DNA of 64,000 bases, from NCBI RefSeq assembly GCF_043290135.1, contig NC_134710.1:278338776-278402775 (forward strand), given 5' to 3'. The notes under the pieces are model-generated. The model was not told the DNA's origin, did not search any database, and saw nothing but the letters and a program-made list of their open reading frames with translations. The stretch is from Rhipicephalus microplus. Taxonomy: Eukaryota > Arthropoda > Arachnida > Ixodida > Ixodidae. The position numbers were made by a program, and so were the translations under genes. This document shows positions 1-10,540 of this stretch, piece by piece (the first letter of the stretch is position 1; each line of letters opens with the position of its first letter).

Positions 1-1430
1 GTGATTTACATACGTTCGCGCTTTGCTCGGCCCAGTTACGCCAGCGCTTATGGTTCACGTTGTATTGAAAATATTTTAGCCGAATCAATCACCGCTTCAC
101 AAGGACGTGTCCAAACCTGCGTTACAAAGATATAAAAAGTAAAATGTTGCTTCTCGCAAATTAAGCGTGCAAAGAAAGGCACGCAAGCGCGATAATTTTG
201 TTTGATTACAAAAAAAAAAAAACATTGCTTTCGCCTCTTGCTTTCTTGATGCTCTTTGCCCAAATTATTCGGTGCCGTTGCTGCAGTTAGCTGATACGAG
301 TAGCAAATGAACGCCCCTCCAATAACCATGGGCGAAAAGTTTAAAGCCAACTATACAATGAAAAATCACGATGATATCGCCATCATTATTAATATTATTT
401 ACGGAAGCGTTACGGCTTGCGAAAATCCTCGTTTCCCGCTGCGCCTTCATGAAACTTTTTACATTGTGTGTCATTGGATCACGTCTTTGCGAGCGCCAAA
501 ACGAACAGTGATGCGAGAACATTGGCGCCTTTTTCGAATGGCACCCTCGGAGCTTCCAGGAAGAGATAAATTCGCAAGAGAGCATTCAGGGATGTGGAAG
601 AGTTCTCTTGCAGCGACAATCGCATCTGTCTTATCGCCCTTTGTGCTTGCTATAAGAGCCCGGTGGAAACTTTCTTCCTGTCTCACTGCTGTCTTGGAAG
701 TAGAGAGGCGATTTGCCTCTGGAGCGCTTGAGTGTTATCTGTGCCGTGCATTGCGCGTATAATTTCGCTTCTCAGCTGACAAATGCGGAGTAGCATGGCA
801 GGAAGACCTCTTCACGACACATTCAATCTTTCTTGTGCGAGAAGCAAAGCCAAATCTCATCGTCTGTTGATAAATGTGCGGGGGACAGTTTGTTTTTCTC
901 CTTTAAAAGGCGATTGCGAGCAAGTTCAAGAGAATCACCGGGACACGGCTGCTGTCATTCTTTTTTTCAGCAGTCTTGCAGTAAGCGCAATATCTTCCGC
1001 TTTAGCTCTCAGAAGCAATTGAAATAGTGCAAACACGCCAAGGATAGGTCAATATTTTCTTGATTCGGTTTATTTGGTGTTTTAGTTACATGACTATATT
1101 TGCTTGCGCATGGCTTAGCTACCAATCTAAGAGCGTGTACTGCGACATGGCCTTGTGTCTTCAGCACGGACTGCTTCGGGAGGCCCCGAGAAGGGCTCCA
1201 GTAGCATGCCGGAGCTCTTACTGACCGGTGACAGGTCAGAGATCGAAAAACAACACATCCGATCGCAGACGGGTTGTCGCCGGGTTGGAACTCGACGACA
1301 ACCGTCTGTCGAAAAATTTATTAACCAGCAAAACGGAAAACACACGCACAGATGACTACCAATGAGCACGCACGTGACTTCTGATAAACTAACTAACAAT
1401 TATTGCGGTAAAGAAAGCAATCATACGTGT
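1..1430. other. Unassigned intergenic sequence
   Basis: No recognisable gene, repeat body or RNA. The longest open frame (307-762, +) has no domain I recognise and ordinary base composition. A small imperfect hairpin lies at 1266-1308 (13-14 bp arms, CAGACGG...CCGTCTG). Confidence 0.5.
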
Positions 1431-1433
1431 CAT

Positions 1434-1664
1434 GATTGATTTGTGGGGTTTAACGTCCCAAAACCACCATATGATTATGAGAGACGCCGTAGTGGAGGGC
1501 TCCGGAAATTTCGACCAGCTGGAGTTCTTTAACGTGCACCCAAATCTGAGTACACGGGCCTACAACATTTCCGCCTCCATCGGAAATGCAGCCGCCACAG
1601 CCGGGATTTGATCCCGCGACCTGCGGGCAGCCGAGTACCTTAGCCACTAGACCACCGTGACGGG
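1434..1664 (-). mobile_element. Ruka-type tRNA-derived SINE, full length, with target-site duplication
   Basis: Read on the minus strand, the element starts with GCCCCGTCACGGTGGTCTAG (an A-box-like promoter, TGGTCTAGTGGC). It continues with a B-box-like region and the conserved body (GGAGGCGGAAATGTTGTAGG, then GTGCACGTTAAAGAAC), and ends TTTGGGACGTTAAACCCCAC with an AATCAATC-type tail. The flanks GCAATCATACGTGTCAT at 1417-1433 and 1665-1681 are identical 17-mers, so this is a clean retroposed insertion. Ruka is an established tick SINE with an internal RNA polymerase III promoter, mobilised by LINE machinery; which LINE drives this copy is unknown. Confidence 0.93.
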
Positions 1665-1681
1665 GCAATCATACGTGTCAT

Positions 1682-2894
1682 AAGATATCTGCCATTTGTG
1701 GAATAGTTTGGATAAAATAGAAGACTGGCATCTTGCGTTGTACAGTGGAAAACGCGTAAGACGATGCCGTCATCCGTTAAAACAGAGGCACGTGAAGTCG
1801 TTTCACTACAGGCTCAGATTTCATACAGCTGCCTCCCTGCTCGGGTGAGGAGAGTCCAACTTAAAAAAAAAATAGGGAACACAGATACGCAACACAACAG
1901 GCTGCTACGCGACAGTATAATGTAGCGAGCGAAGGCAGCGGACTCAGGTCTTATAGCACTCGAGGAAAAATGAAGTGAAATCAGGAAAAGGAACCGCTAG
2001 GTCGTTCACATTGACCGAGAGTTAAAAAAAAATGATTCCTTTCACCGGGGATCGGTGCGTAAGCGTGTTGTAAACGAAAAACGCGTTGCGCGCTGCTAGC
2101 ACAAGGCGCTCGAATTCGCTGATCAGAAGCACGCACACCCACACACACACAAAAAAGAAAAAAAAAACTGAAAGAGAAAACTAAGTCCTATTAGTGCTAA
2201 CAGTTTTCAAGGCGGGACAGCTGTAAATAACGTTACAAACAGTGTTAATTGACTCGCATGATGCAACCGCTGCGCGAATGACGTTGCGGTTGTATAACAA
2301 CGTACCTGGGATGAAAACTTGCCGATTCGCTTGCGACCGTCGGCACTGTGACTCGGGGTGTCCCTCGGTTAGGTTAATGTGGGAGGAAGCAGAAGTGACA
2401 CACTGATTCGTCCGAGTCGTGTGCCCGGCTGCGTCGTCCCTCTCTCTTGAGCACCGGCGTGCGTCCGTGCGGGTTGTGGAGCGAGCGTGCGCCTGCGGCA
2501 GCCGTCAGTGCTGAAGTGGCCGGTGCGAACGCCCCGACGAGCGAGCAAACGCGGATGCCTCGGGGTGCTCCCCTTCGGTGCGGCGGATGGCGGAACTGAC
2601 GCGCGTCCCTTCGGCGTACGAAGGATGACTAGACGCCCGCCGGTGCACATGCACTCGGCGGAGGCACAACTAAACGCCCGCACCCACTCCCCCAGGGGGC
2701 CACTCTCACCCACATCACCGATTGCCGATCGGTGGCAAGGCTCCGGCGGATCGACAACGGTTTCTCTCGCCTCCTCTCCCAGCGGTCGACCACCTTCCCC
2801 CGACCTCCGCCCCGTTCTAACAAGCAGCAACATCCACTCAGCCCGAAGGATAACCCCAGACGATGGCAGAGAGTGAGCGACGGAATTTTCGGGA
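1682..2894. other. Unassigned; GC-rich island in its second half
   Basis: 1682-2369 is AT-rich with A-runs and no recognised feature. 2370-2880 is clearly richer in G+C and CpG than its surroundings and holds overlapping open frames on both strands, which is what unselected GC-rich DNA produces. It could be an old LTR or a promoter/first-exon region. I recognise no protein motif. Confidence 0.35.
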
Positions 2895-3015
2895 GCATGA
2901 CGATAGTTATAGCGCGAGAACAAAACGACGACACAGAGGCAAGAAAGACACGAAGGACACTGTGTTCTTGTCTCGGTGTCGTCGTTTTGTTCTCGCTCTA
3001 TAACTATCGTCATGC
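2895..3015. repeat. Near-perfect foldback element (40-bp arms)
   Basis: The arm 2895-2934 (GCATGACGATAGTTATAGCG...) is the reverse complement of 2976-3015 with one mismatch in 40, around a ~41-nt loop. No coding content. Arms this similar suggest a young inverted-repeat transposon remnant; a transcript would form a long hairpin. No convincing target duplication is visible. Confidence 0.85.
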
Positions 3016-3340
3016 CATACCAACTAGCCGAAGCGGCCACACTTCTGAGTTACATTTCCGGAGCAGCAGCTGCTGTTCAATTCCTGCTAAGCGTCACAAT
3101 TTTCCACTTTAAGAGACGATAGTCTTTCTTGGGGCCCTTCGACGCAAAAACTCTGGTCTGTCTGTCTGTACGTTTGTTTGTTTGTTTGTCCACCATTACC
3201 ACAAATTGGGTATGTCGCTCAAGATTAAGTGTTCATACGTGTGCGATTGCCAATTAAAAAGCAATTATTGCGCATATTTGGGGCACCATAACAACACAAA
3301 AGCACATATATATTCTGCATGTGCGTCTTTTACTAGAACA

Positions 3341-4877
<1,537 letters not shown>

Positions 4878-5120
4878 GCCCCGCCACGGTGGTCTAGTGG
4901 CTAAGGCACTTGGCTGCTGACCCGAGGATCGCGGGATCGTATCCCGACTGCAGTGGCTGCATTTCCGATGCAGGCGGAAATGTTGTAGACCCGTGTGCTC
5001 AGATTTGGACGCACGTTGAAGAACCCCAGGTGGTAGAAGTTTCCGGAGCCCTCCTCTACGGCGTCTCTAACAATCATATGGTGGTTTTGGGACGTTAAAC
5101 CCCACATATCAATCAATCAA
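4878..5120 (+). mobile_element. Ruka-type SINE, full length
   Basis: Begins GCCCCGCCACGGTGGTCTAG. The tRNA-like head has a slightly degenerate B box (GGGATCGTATCCC), followed by the conserved body and the 3' end GGGACGTTAAACCCCACATA plus AATCAATCAATC repeats. No unambiguous target duplication. Confidence 0.92.
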
Positions 5121-5741
5121 TTTTTTATGGAAATGCGTAGAAAGATAGGCACAAACGCAGCAACCTCTTGCGCATGCGCGGATATTCCTGAGCACTGCTG
5201 CAGCAGCAGGTCACTTCGCTCTATCAGAAAACAAAGGCTAAGCATAATACCATACCAGTCTCGCGCCTAAAAAGCGACCTTTATGCAGCGATAGACCCCT
5301 GTCAGCTGAAGTCACCTGCATAATATTCCGTGATTGCTGTGCGAGAGCATACCGAGATAACAGCTTTTCCATGAATTAAATTCATATACTTATGATATGT
5401 ATACATACATGCTTCTGATGCAAGACACGCATACTGCTCTATGTCTCCGCAAGACTTATGACATAACAATATATCGAGCAAATAAAGCTGATATAAAGCT
5501 TTCTGGGCGTTTCGAAAATTACAGAAGCAGTTATGTATACATATGTGCACCTGTAATACAGACGTTGTGTTGAAATCGCACGTATGAAGAAATTGGCTAA
5601 CAGATAGTCAAGTACTAAAGATATTGAAGTGCGAATTGACGCGGGAAAGGAAGCTTTTCATCGTAGGCGTATATTCCATTCTGTGTTGCCTCTATCTGTA
5701 CGTCTTGAGCTGGTTAGCTTCTCCAGCAGCCCATCTTGGTT
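5121..5741. other. Unassigned intergenic sequence
   Basis: AT-rich and without recognisable coding, RNA or repeat structure. Confidence 0.5.
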
Positions 5742-6182
5742 AGCCACCCTCACCCGGTGGTCTAGTAATTACGATGCTCCACTGCTGACGCGAAGATTGC
5801 TGGTTCGAATGTCGACCACGGCGGCCACATTTCGGTGCAGGCCAAATGCTTGAGGCCCGTGTAGTAACTACAAATTTATGTGTGCATCAAATGTTGATGT
5901 GTTGGGTTTAACGTCCCTAAACCACCATACGATTATGAGAGACCACCTGGGGTTCTTTAACGTGTGCCCGAATCGGAGCACACGGGACTAAAGCATTTCC
6001 GCCTCCATTGGAAATGAAGCCGCCGCAGCCAGGATTTGATCCCGTGACGTGCAGGTCAGCAGCCGAGTACCTTACACCACGGTTGCGGGGCTGCGTACAT
6101 CAACGAACACCAGATGGTCGAAACTTTCAGAGCCTTCCCATACGGCGTCCCTCGTAATTATAGGGTGGTTTTGCACGTAAAA
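5742..6182 (+). mobile_element. Diverged Ruka-like SINE split by a nested SINE
   Basis: The head at 5742-5830 (CACCCGGTGGTCTAGTAATT, B-box GGTTCGAATG) and the first part of the body run to about 5890. The second half (AGATGGTCGAAACTTTCAGA...GTGGTTTTGCACGTAAAAA) resumes at about 6092. The interruption is the opposite-strand SINE listed next. Divergence is high, so this is the older insertion. Confidence 0.8.
5899..6091 (-). mobile_element. Ruka-type SINE nested inside an older SINE
   Basis: Minus-strand copy with an internal deletion in the body (the GTGGAGGGCTCCGGAAATTT block is missing). The sequence around its two ends (GTGCATCAA before, GTACATCAA after) looks like a decayed target duplication of the host SINE. 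Confidence 0.82.
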
Positions 6183-6252
6183 ATGCTGGCAATTATAACT
6201 ATATGTTTGACAAACGTCCTTTTTGCTTGCTTCTTTGTATTGAACTGCTATT

Positions 6253-6462
6253 CTTATTTATTTATTTATCTATTCATTTATTTATTTGTGGGGTATAACG
6301 TCCCGAACCACGCTATGATAATTATAGACGTCGTAGTGGAGGGCTGCGGAAATTTTGACCACCTGGGGTTCTTTAACGTGCACCCAAATCTGAGCACACG
6401 GGCCTATACATTTCGGCCTTTATTGGATATGCAGTATTTATTTATTTATTTATTTATTTATC
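6253..6462 (-). mobile_element. 5'-truncated Ruka SINE flanked by (TTTA)n
   Basis: Minus-strand SINE body 6288-6434, lacking the tRNA-like head, with TTTA tetranucleotide repeats on both sides (6253-6287 and 6435-6461). It either inserted into a TTTA microsatellite or seeded one. Confidence 0.8.
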
Positions 6463-6637
6463 GCAAAAATGTTCACTGTAAGCACAATCGTCTCACTAAT
6501 ATTACGAATCTATAAACTGACATCAGCCGATTGTACCTGTAAATTTACACTATTTCACCCGCCTTGGAAGTTTAGCTGTGTCGCGCTTCTAAGCTCGATG
6601 ACAAGGGTTCAATTGGCGCCGAAGTGCGGGAACTTCC

Positions 6638-6735
6638 GTGTGCCTAGTTTTGGGTGCAGGTTAAAGAACCCCAGCTGGTCAAACTCAACCAGGAGCCCTC
6701 CGGTACGCTGTGCCTCCTAATCTTGCCATGGTCTT
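6638..6735 (+). mobile_element. Degenerate Ruka SINE body fragment
   Basis: The recognisable core GGTTAAAGAACCCCAGCTGG followed by GGAGCCCTCC sits between decayed flanks. No head or tail is preserved. Confidence 0.65.
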
Positions 6736-6756
6736 GGCTTGTAAAGTGCGCAGAAG

Positions 6757-6932
6757 CTATTACTTTTACGGCGAAAGCTGTTAAGATCAAAACACGGGTC
6801 ACGCGCGGCGCAGTAATTGGCCGCCGCCGGTGTCCGTAACCTGTATCGAAAGAAAATGACACAGTGGGGTACAACCCCTGGCCCGTAGCGGGGCAGCCCA
6901 GTATTCTACCACTGAGCCACGCCACTGCTTGA
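6757..6932 (-). mobile_element. tRNA-derived SINE of a second family
   Basis: On the minus strand it opens GCAGTGGCGTGGCTCAGTGG (A box) with a B-box-like GGGTTGTACCC. It ends in the CACCGGCGGCGGCCAATTAC...CTTTCGCCGTAAAA tail seen in a common tick SINE. Head and tail both differ from the Ruka copies, so this is a separate lineage. Confidence 0.7.
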
Positions 6933-7170
6933 AACTCGTTTTTAAATTGGCCTTAGGCAGGCTTGATGTTGAGAAAAAAATCGCGTTAATATAGGTAATA
7001 AAGCGTTTTATACCATCAAAGGAACAGCCAGACGTCACACAATGTGCGTAACTACAGAAAACGTGTTCTTGATCACCTATTAATTATGGCGCATACCCAC
7101 TTCAGGCATATTTCTTCATCGTCGTCAGCCACTGCGTGAACAATTGGCGCACAATTCCTAACAAGTGTGT
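6933..7170. other. Unassigned spacer before the LTR composite
   Basis: No feature recognised; it ends in the AGCGG duplication at 7171-7175. Confidence 0.5.
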
Positions 7171-7175
7171 AGCGG

Positions 7176-8181
7176 TGTGATGTGTGGTGCGCGTTCAAAG
7201 TGCGCGCCTTCGAAAAGTGCGCGTCACGAAAAAAAAAAAAACAAAAGGAGAAATACCAGAGTGCACGTGCGGGGCTGCTTAAACAAGAATGACGACGTTA
7301 AAGAGCGTCGAGCACGAGGATGCGTGGCAGGACGTGAAGTAAACAAAAGGTAAAACATCCAATGGGCAGCGAACACGGAGATTTCAAGGCCCAATGGCTT
7401 GACACCACGAGACAGCAGTATCTCCAATGAGAACGAGACAAGTGGGCCAGAGCTGAAGCAGGAGCCTGAGCAGACCAGAGCAAGGGGAATTCGAGGCAGG
7501 CAGTGCAAGCGGAAGGTCGTCACCGGACCGGGCGCTGAAGATGGGCCGTTGGGTTCCGGACCCGAGCCTACAGGACTTCCACCGGCCGGGGCCTCCTGCT
7601 GTCGGGTTCCCGCTCCAAAGGACCGTGGCCATCCGGTCCTGAACTCCTTTCCAGGGCCTGCGGACTTTGGTTCCGGCAGGCGAGCTACAGCCGTCGGGCT
7701 CCGGGCCCGAGCTGTGCGCCCAGCTGCTTGACTAGGTCGACCCTGGTTCTCTGACGCGTCACCACCAGCCTGCGTTCTCTCGTCACAGACGGGTCCACAC
7801 TCCTAAAGCCAGAGCCACCACGTTCCGGCCTGGTCTCTCGACGTGTCGTCAGCAGCCAGCGTTCCTTCATCCCCGTCCTGCCCGCGTCCTGAAGCCGGAA
7901 TCACCGCGTTCCGGTTTGCTCATCGTCGGCGGAATTCAGCGTGTGGGTGAGACCGAACAGATATCTTGCGCTACTCCCATCACTCAGCCCCTTTCGAACG
8001 TTAGGTTTAGTTACTGACTTTGAACGTTTTTGTTGGGTGTTTACAGATGTGTTTCGTCATGTCCAGTCAACTGTTTATTAAGTGTTTTGTTTTGTGAGGA
8101 ATCTTTGTCTTTTTACTTTTCAATTAAACTTTTTGTGTGTTTCTTGGAAACCGAACGGCTTTGTCCTTATTAACAAAACTC
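7176..8181 (+). repeat. LTR A (plus strand), 3' end missing
   Basis: Starts TGTGATGTGTGGTGCGCGTT. It matches the reverse complement of LTR C almost base for base (for example, 13 versus 14 A/T in one homopolymer), up to CCTTATTAACAAAACTC. The last ~55 bp of LTR C are absent and a different sequence begins. The target duplication AGCGG sits immediately upstream. Open frames inside the LTR have no recognisable product. Confidence 0.92.
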
Positions 8182-8446
8182 CGTGGTGATCAGCCATTGG
8201 CCCTTGTTTGCTTTATGGTCTTGGATGCTTGCGTTCCACGCTCTCACGTGTACCGGTCCTCGGCGTCGTCGTTGTTCAGGCGACCCAGCACGTGCACTCG
8301 GTCATCCTTTAATTTCGCGCACTTTTCAATCATTCACAATTACGCGCACCAGTCGCATCACCATCGCATCACAATGGCCCCCTTTCGAAGAAGTTTTTCC
8401 CGTTGAAAAACTGTCGTTCGATGCGCACCACACAAGCTATCACAAC
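8182..8446 (-). repeat. Fragment of a diverged, related LTR with its polypurine tract
   Basis: Read on the minus strand, a purine tract (8374-8390, AAGGGGGCC core) is followed by TGTGATGCGATGGTG and ~190 bp that align loosely with the first part of LTRs A-C (shared GAGTGCACGTGC and AAAAGTGCGCG blocks). Upstream of the tract (8391-8446) is sequence resembling the 3' internal region at 9984-10040. It is inverted relative to LTR A and to the RT that follows, and more diverged than A-C, so it derives from a sister subfamily. Confidence 0.7.
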
Positions 8447-8926
8447 ACACCATTGGTGCTGGTGAAGAAGCCCGATAAGAGTTACCGTACTTGCATCGAC
8501 TTCCGTCGCATCAATGATGTGTTGGTCTCCGACGCAGAACCAATTCCGAGAACGGATGTATTGTTTACAGAGATCGGCACTAGAAAATTCTTTTCCAAGT
8601 TTGACCTTACGAAAGGATACTGGCAGGTGCCCTTGGACAAAGAATCCCGGCTAAAAACGGCATTCTCCACCCAATCGGGACACTACCATTTCCTCTATAT
8701 GCCATTCGGTATCAAAACAGCGTCCGCAGTGTTTACCCGGCTAATGAGACGTCTCCTTCAGGGCATCCCGAACGTCGTTCATTATATCGATGATGTTCTC
8801 GTCGCTACGACAACCTGGGAGGAACACATGCAGACTCTGAGTGAACTGATGAATAGGATTCGAGAAGCAGGACTCAAAATTAAGCCCCAGAAATCGGAGA
8901 CGGGAGGTAAACAGTCAAAAGACTAG
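8447..8926 (+). pseudogene. Ty3/gypsy reverse transcriptase fragment
   Basis: Uninterrupted frame encoding the N-terminal and central RT domain of a Ty3/gypsy element, the enzyme that copies element RNA to cDNA in the particle. Visible motifs in order are LVLVKK, the CIDFRRIN box, FSKFDLTKGYWQVPL (box A with its catalytic Asp), MPFGIKTASAVFTRLM and the catalytic YIDD at 8783-8794. Protease, RNase H and integrase are absent. Homology starts abruptly at 8447 and stops at about 8902, where the frame runs into a fragment of gag in its sense orientation. An upstream ATG at 8183 in the same frame only reads through the inverted LTR fragment and is not a plausible start. No stop falls inside the RT, so the fragment is young. 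It cannot make a working polyprotein alone. Confidence 0.9.
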
Positions 8927-8957
8927 GAGACTCGATAAGCTTATTGAAGCTTATCGA
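8902..8957 (+). other. 48-bp gag scrap ending in a perfect hairpin
   Basis: 8902-8949 is the exact reverse complement of 11401-11448, inside the minus-strand gag gene, so gag sequence follows RT in the same sense but in the wrong order. It overlaps a perfect inverted repeat, TCGATAAGCTT-ATTG-AAGCTTATCGA (8932-8957). LTR B begins 10 bp later. This looks like a template-switch or fold-back junction. Confidence 0.9.
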
Positions 8958-8967
8958 CAAAGCCGAC

Positions 8968-9965
8968 TAATAAGGACAAAGCCGTTCGGTTTCCAAGAAA
9001 CACACAAAAAGTTTAATTGAAAAGTAAAAAGACAAAGATTCCTCACAAAACAAAACACTTAATAAACAGTTGACTGGACATGACGAAACACATCTGTAAA
9101 CACCCAACAAAAACGTTCAAAGTCAGTAACTAAACCTAACGTTCGAAAGGGGCTGAGTGATGGGAGTAGCGCAAGATATCTGTTCGGTCTCACCCACACG
9201 CTGAATTCCGCCGACGATGAGCAAACCGGAACGCGGTGATTCCGGCTTCAGGACGCGGGCAGGACGGGGATGAAGGAACGCTGGCTGCTGACGACACGTC
9301 GAGAGACCAGGCCGGAACGTGGTGGCTCTGGCTTTAGGAGTGTGGACCCGTCTGTGACGAGAGAACGCAGGCTGGTGGTGACGCGTCAGAGAACCAGGGT
9401 CGACCTAGTCAAGCAGCTGGGCGCACAGCTCGGGCCCGGAGCCCGACGGCTGTAGCTCGCCTGCCGGAACCAAAGTCCGCAGGCCCTGGAAAGGAGTTCA
9501 GGACCGGATGGCCACGGTCCTTTGGAGCGGGAACCCGACAGCAGGAGGCCCCGGCCGGTGGAAGTCCTGTAGGCTCGGGTCCGGAACCCAACGGCCCACC
9601 TTCAGCGCCCGGTCCGGTGACGACCTTCCGCTTGCACTGCCTGCCTCGAATTCCCCTTGCTCTGGTCTGCTCAGGCTCCTGCTTCAGCTCTGGCCCACTT
9701 GTCTCGTTCTCATTGGAGATACTGCTGTCTCGTGGTGTCAAGCCATTGGGCCTTGAAATCTCCGTGTTCGCTGCCCATTGGATGTTTTACCTTTTGTTTA
9801 CTTCACGTCCTGCCACGCATCCTCGTGCTCGACGCTCTTTAACGTCGTCATTCTTGTTTAAGCAGCCCCGCACGTGCACTCTGGTATTTCTCCTTTTGTT
9901 TTTTTTTTTTTTCGTGACGCGCACTTTTCGAAGGCGCGCACTTTGAACGCGCACCACACATCACA
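8968..9965 (-). repeat. LTR B (minus strand), U5 end missing
   Basis: Matches LTR C from TAATAAGGACAAAGCC to CACCACACATCACA with very few differences (one seen near 9599). It lacks the ~55 bp that include the terminal CATCACA. It abuts a polypurine tract at its U3 side, so it is the 3' LTR of the minus-strand gag element. Confidence 0.93.
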
Positions 9966-9983
9966 TACGCCCCCCTTTCATTC
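9966..9983 (-). promoter_or_regulatory. Polypurine tract of the minus-strand LTR element
   Basis: On the minus strand GAATGAAAGGGGGGCGTA lies directly before the LTR start TGTGATG. This is the expected site for plus-strand cDNA priming. Confidence 0.85.
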
Positions 9984-10540
9984 AAGTTTTTTTTTTAGAA
10001 AAAAAAACTGCCGATGAGTGCGCGTTCTGCACTACGTCACAATTACACCACATATTTGCACCACGCAGTTCAACACATCACACCGATGGCACCACACTGC
10101 TTCTTCGTTGACATGTCTCACGTCGAAACACCGAGTCCACAGAACGTAACATTCAACCAACAACAATAAGAAAAGTTTTTTTTTTTTTCGAGAAGAAAAA
10201 AAAAACTGCCGTTGAGTGCACGTTTCGCACTGCACCACAATTTACCCACATATGTCCGCCACACAGTTCACTGCATTGCCCAAAGGTCCACATTCACTAA
10301 CCTCAAAATACGCAAGAAGTGAGAAAAAGTATGGACACATCTAGCGGATTGTGAAAATCCCCAAATTAGTAGTACACCACCCCTTTTTTTTTTTTTATCA
10401 TATATACCCTATCATCTCAAAAACTATACATCATGTTAATGTTACATTGCATGTAACTTCTTCAAATATTTACAAGCAACACCCTTCCATGGTCCGCAAG
10501 CAAGATCCAAAAGAAACCAGCGGGAAATCGAATTTGACGC
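9984..10540 (-). other. 3' untranslated internal region with two diverged A/T-hairpin repeats
   Basis: Two imperfect units, about 9988-10090 and 10170-10280, each pair a T-run with an A-run followed by CTGCCG(A/T)TGAGTGC and a CAC-rich stretch. A third relative lies at 8391-8446 beside the diverged LTR. The rest, down to the gag stop, has no coding signal. Where other elements have pol, there is none here. Confidence 0.6.

Noticed and set aside
1450..1668. Short frames such as the 72-codon minus-strand ORF ending at 1450
   Set aside because: These are translations of the Ruka SINE body, repeated at every SINE copy (4910, 15113, 17643, 17661).
2369..3040. 223-codon minus-strand frame
   Set aside because: The frame spans a GC-rich island and the foldback element, overlaps equally long frames on the other strand and has no motif.
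6796..6932. Functional tRNA gene
   Set aside because: The A and B boxes belong to a SINE head; the anticodon stem and acceptor stem do not pair and a SINE tail follows.
7384..7870. Open frames of 61-110 codons repeated three times in the window
   Set aside because: They lie inside the LTRs at 7.2-8.2, 9.0-10.0 and 12.0-13.1 kb and have no recognisable domain; GC-rich LTR sequence gives chance frames on both strands.
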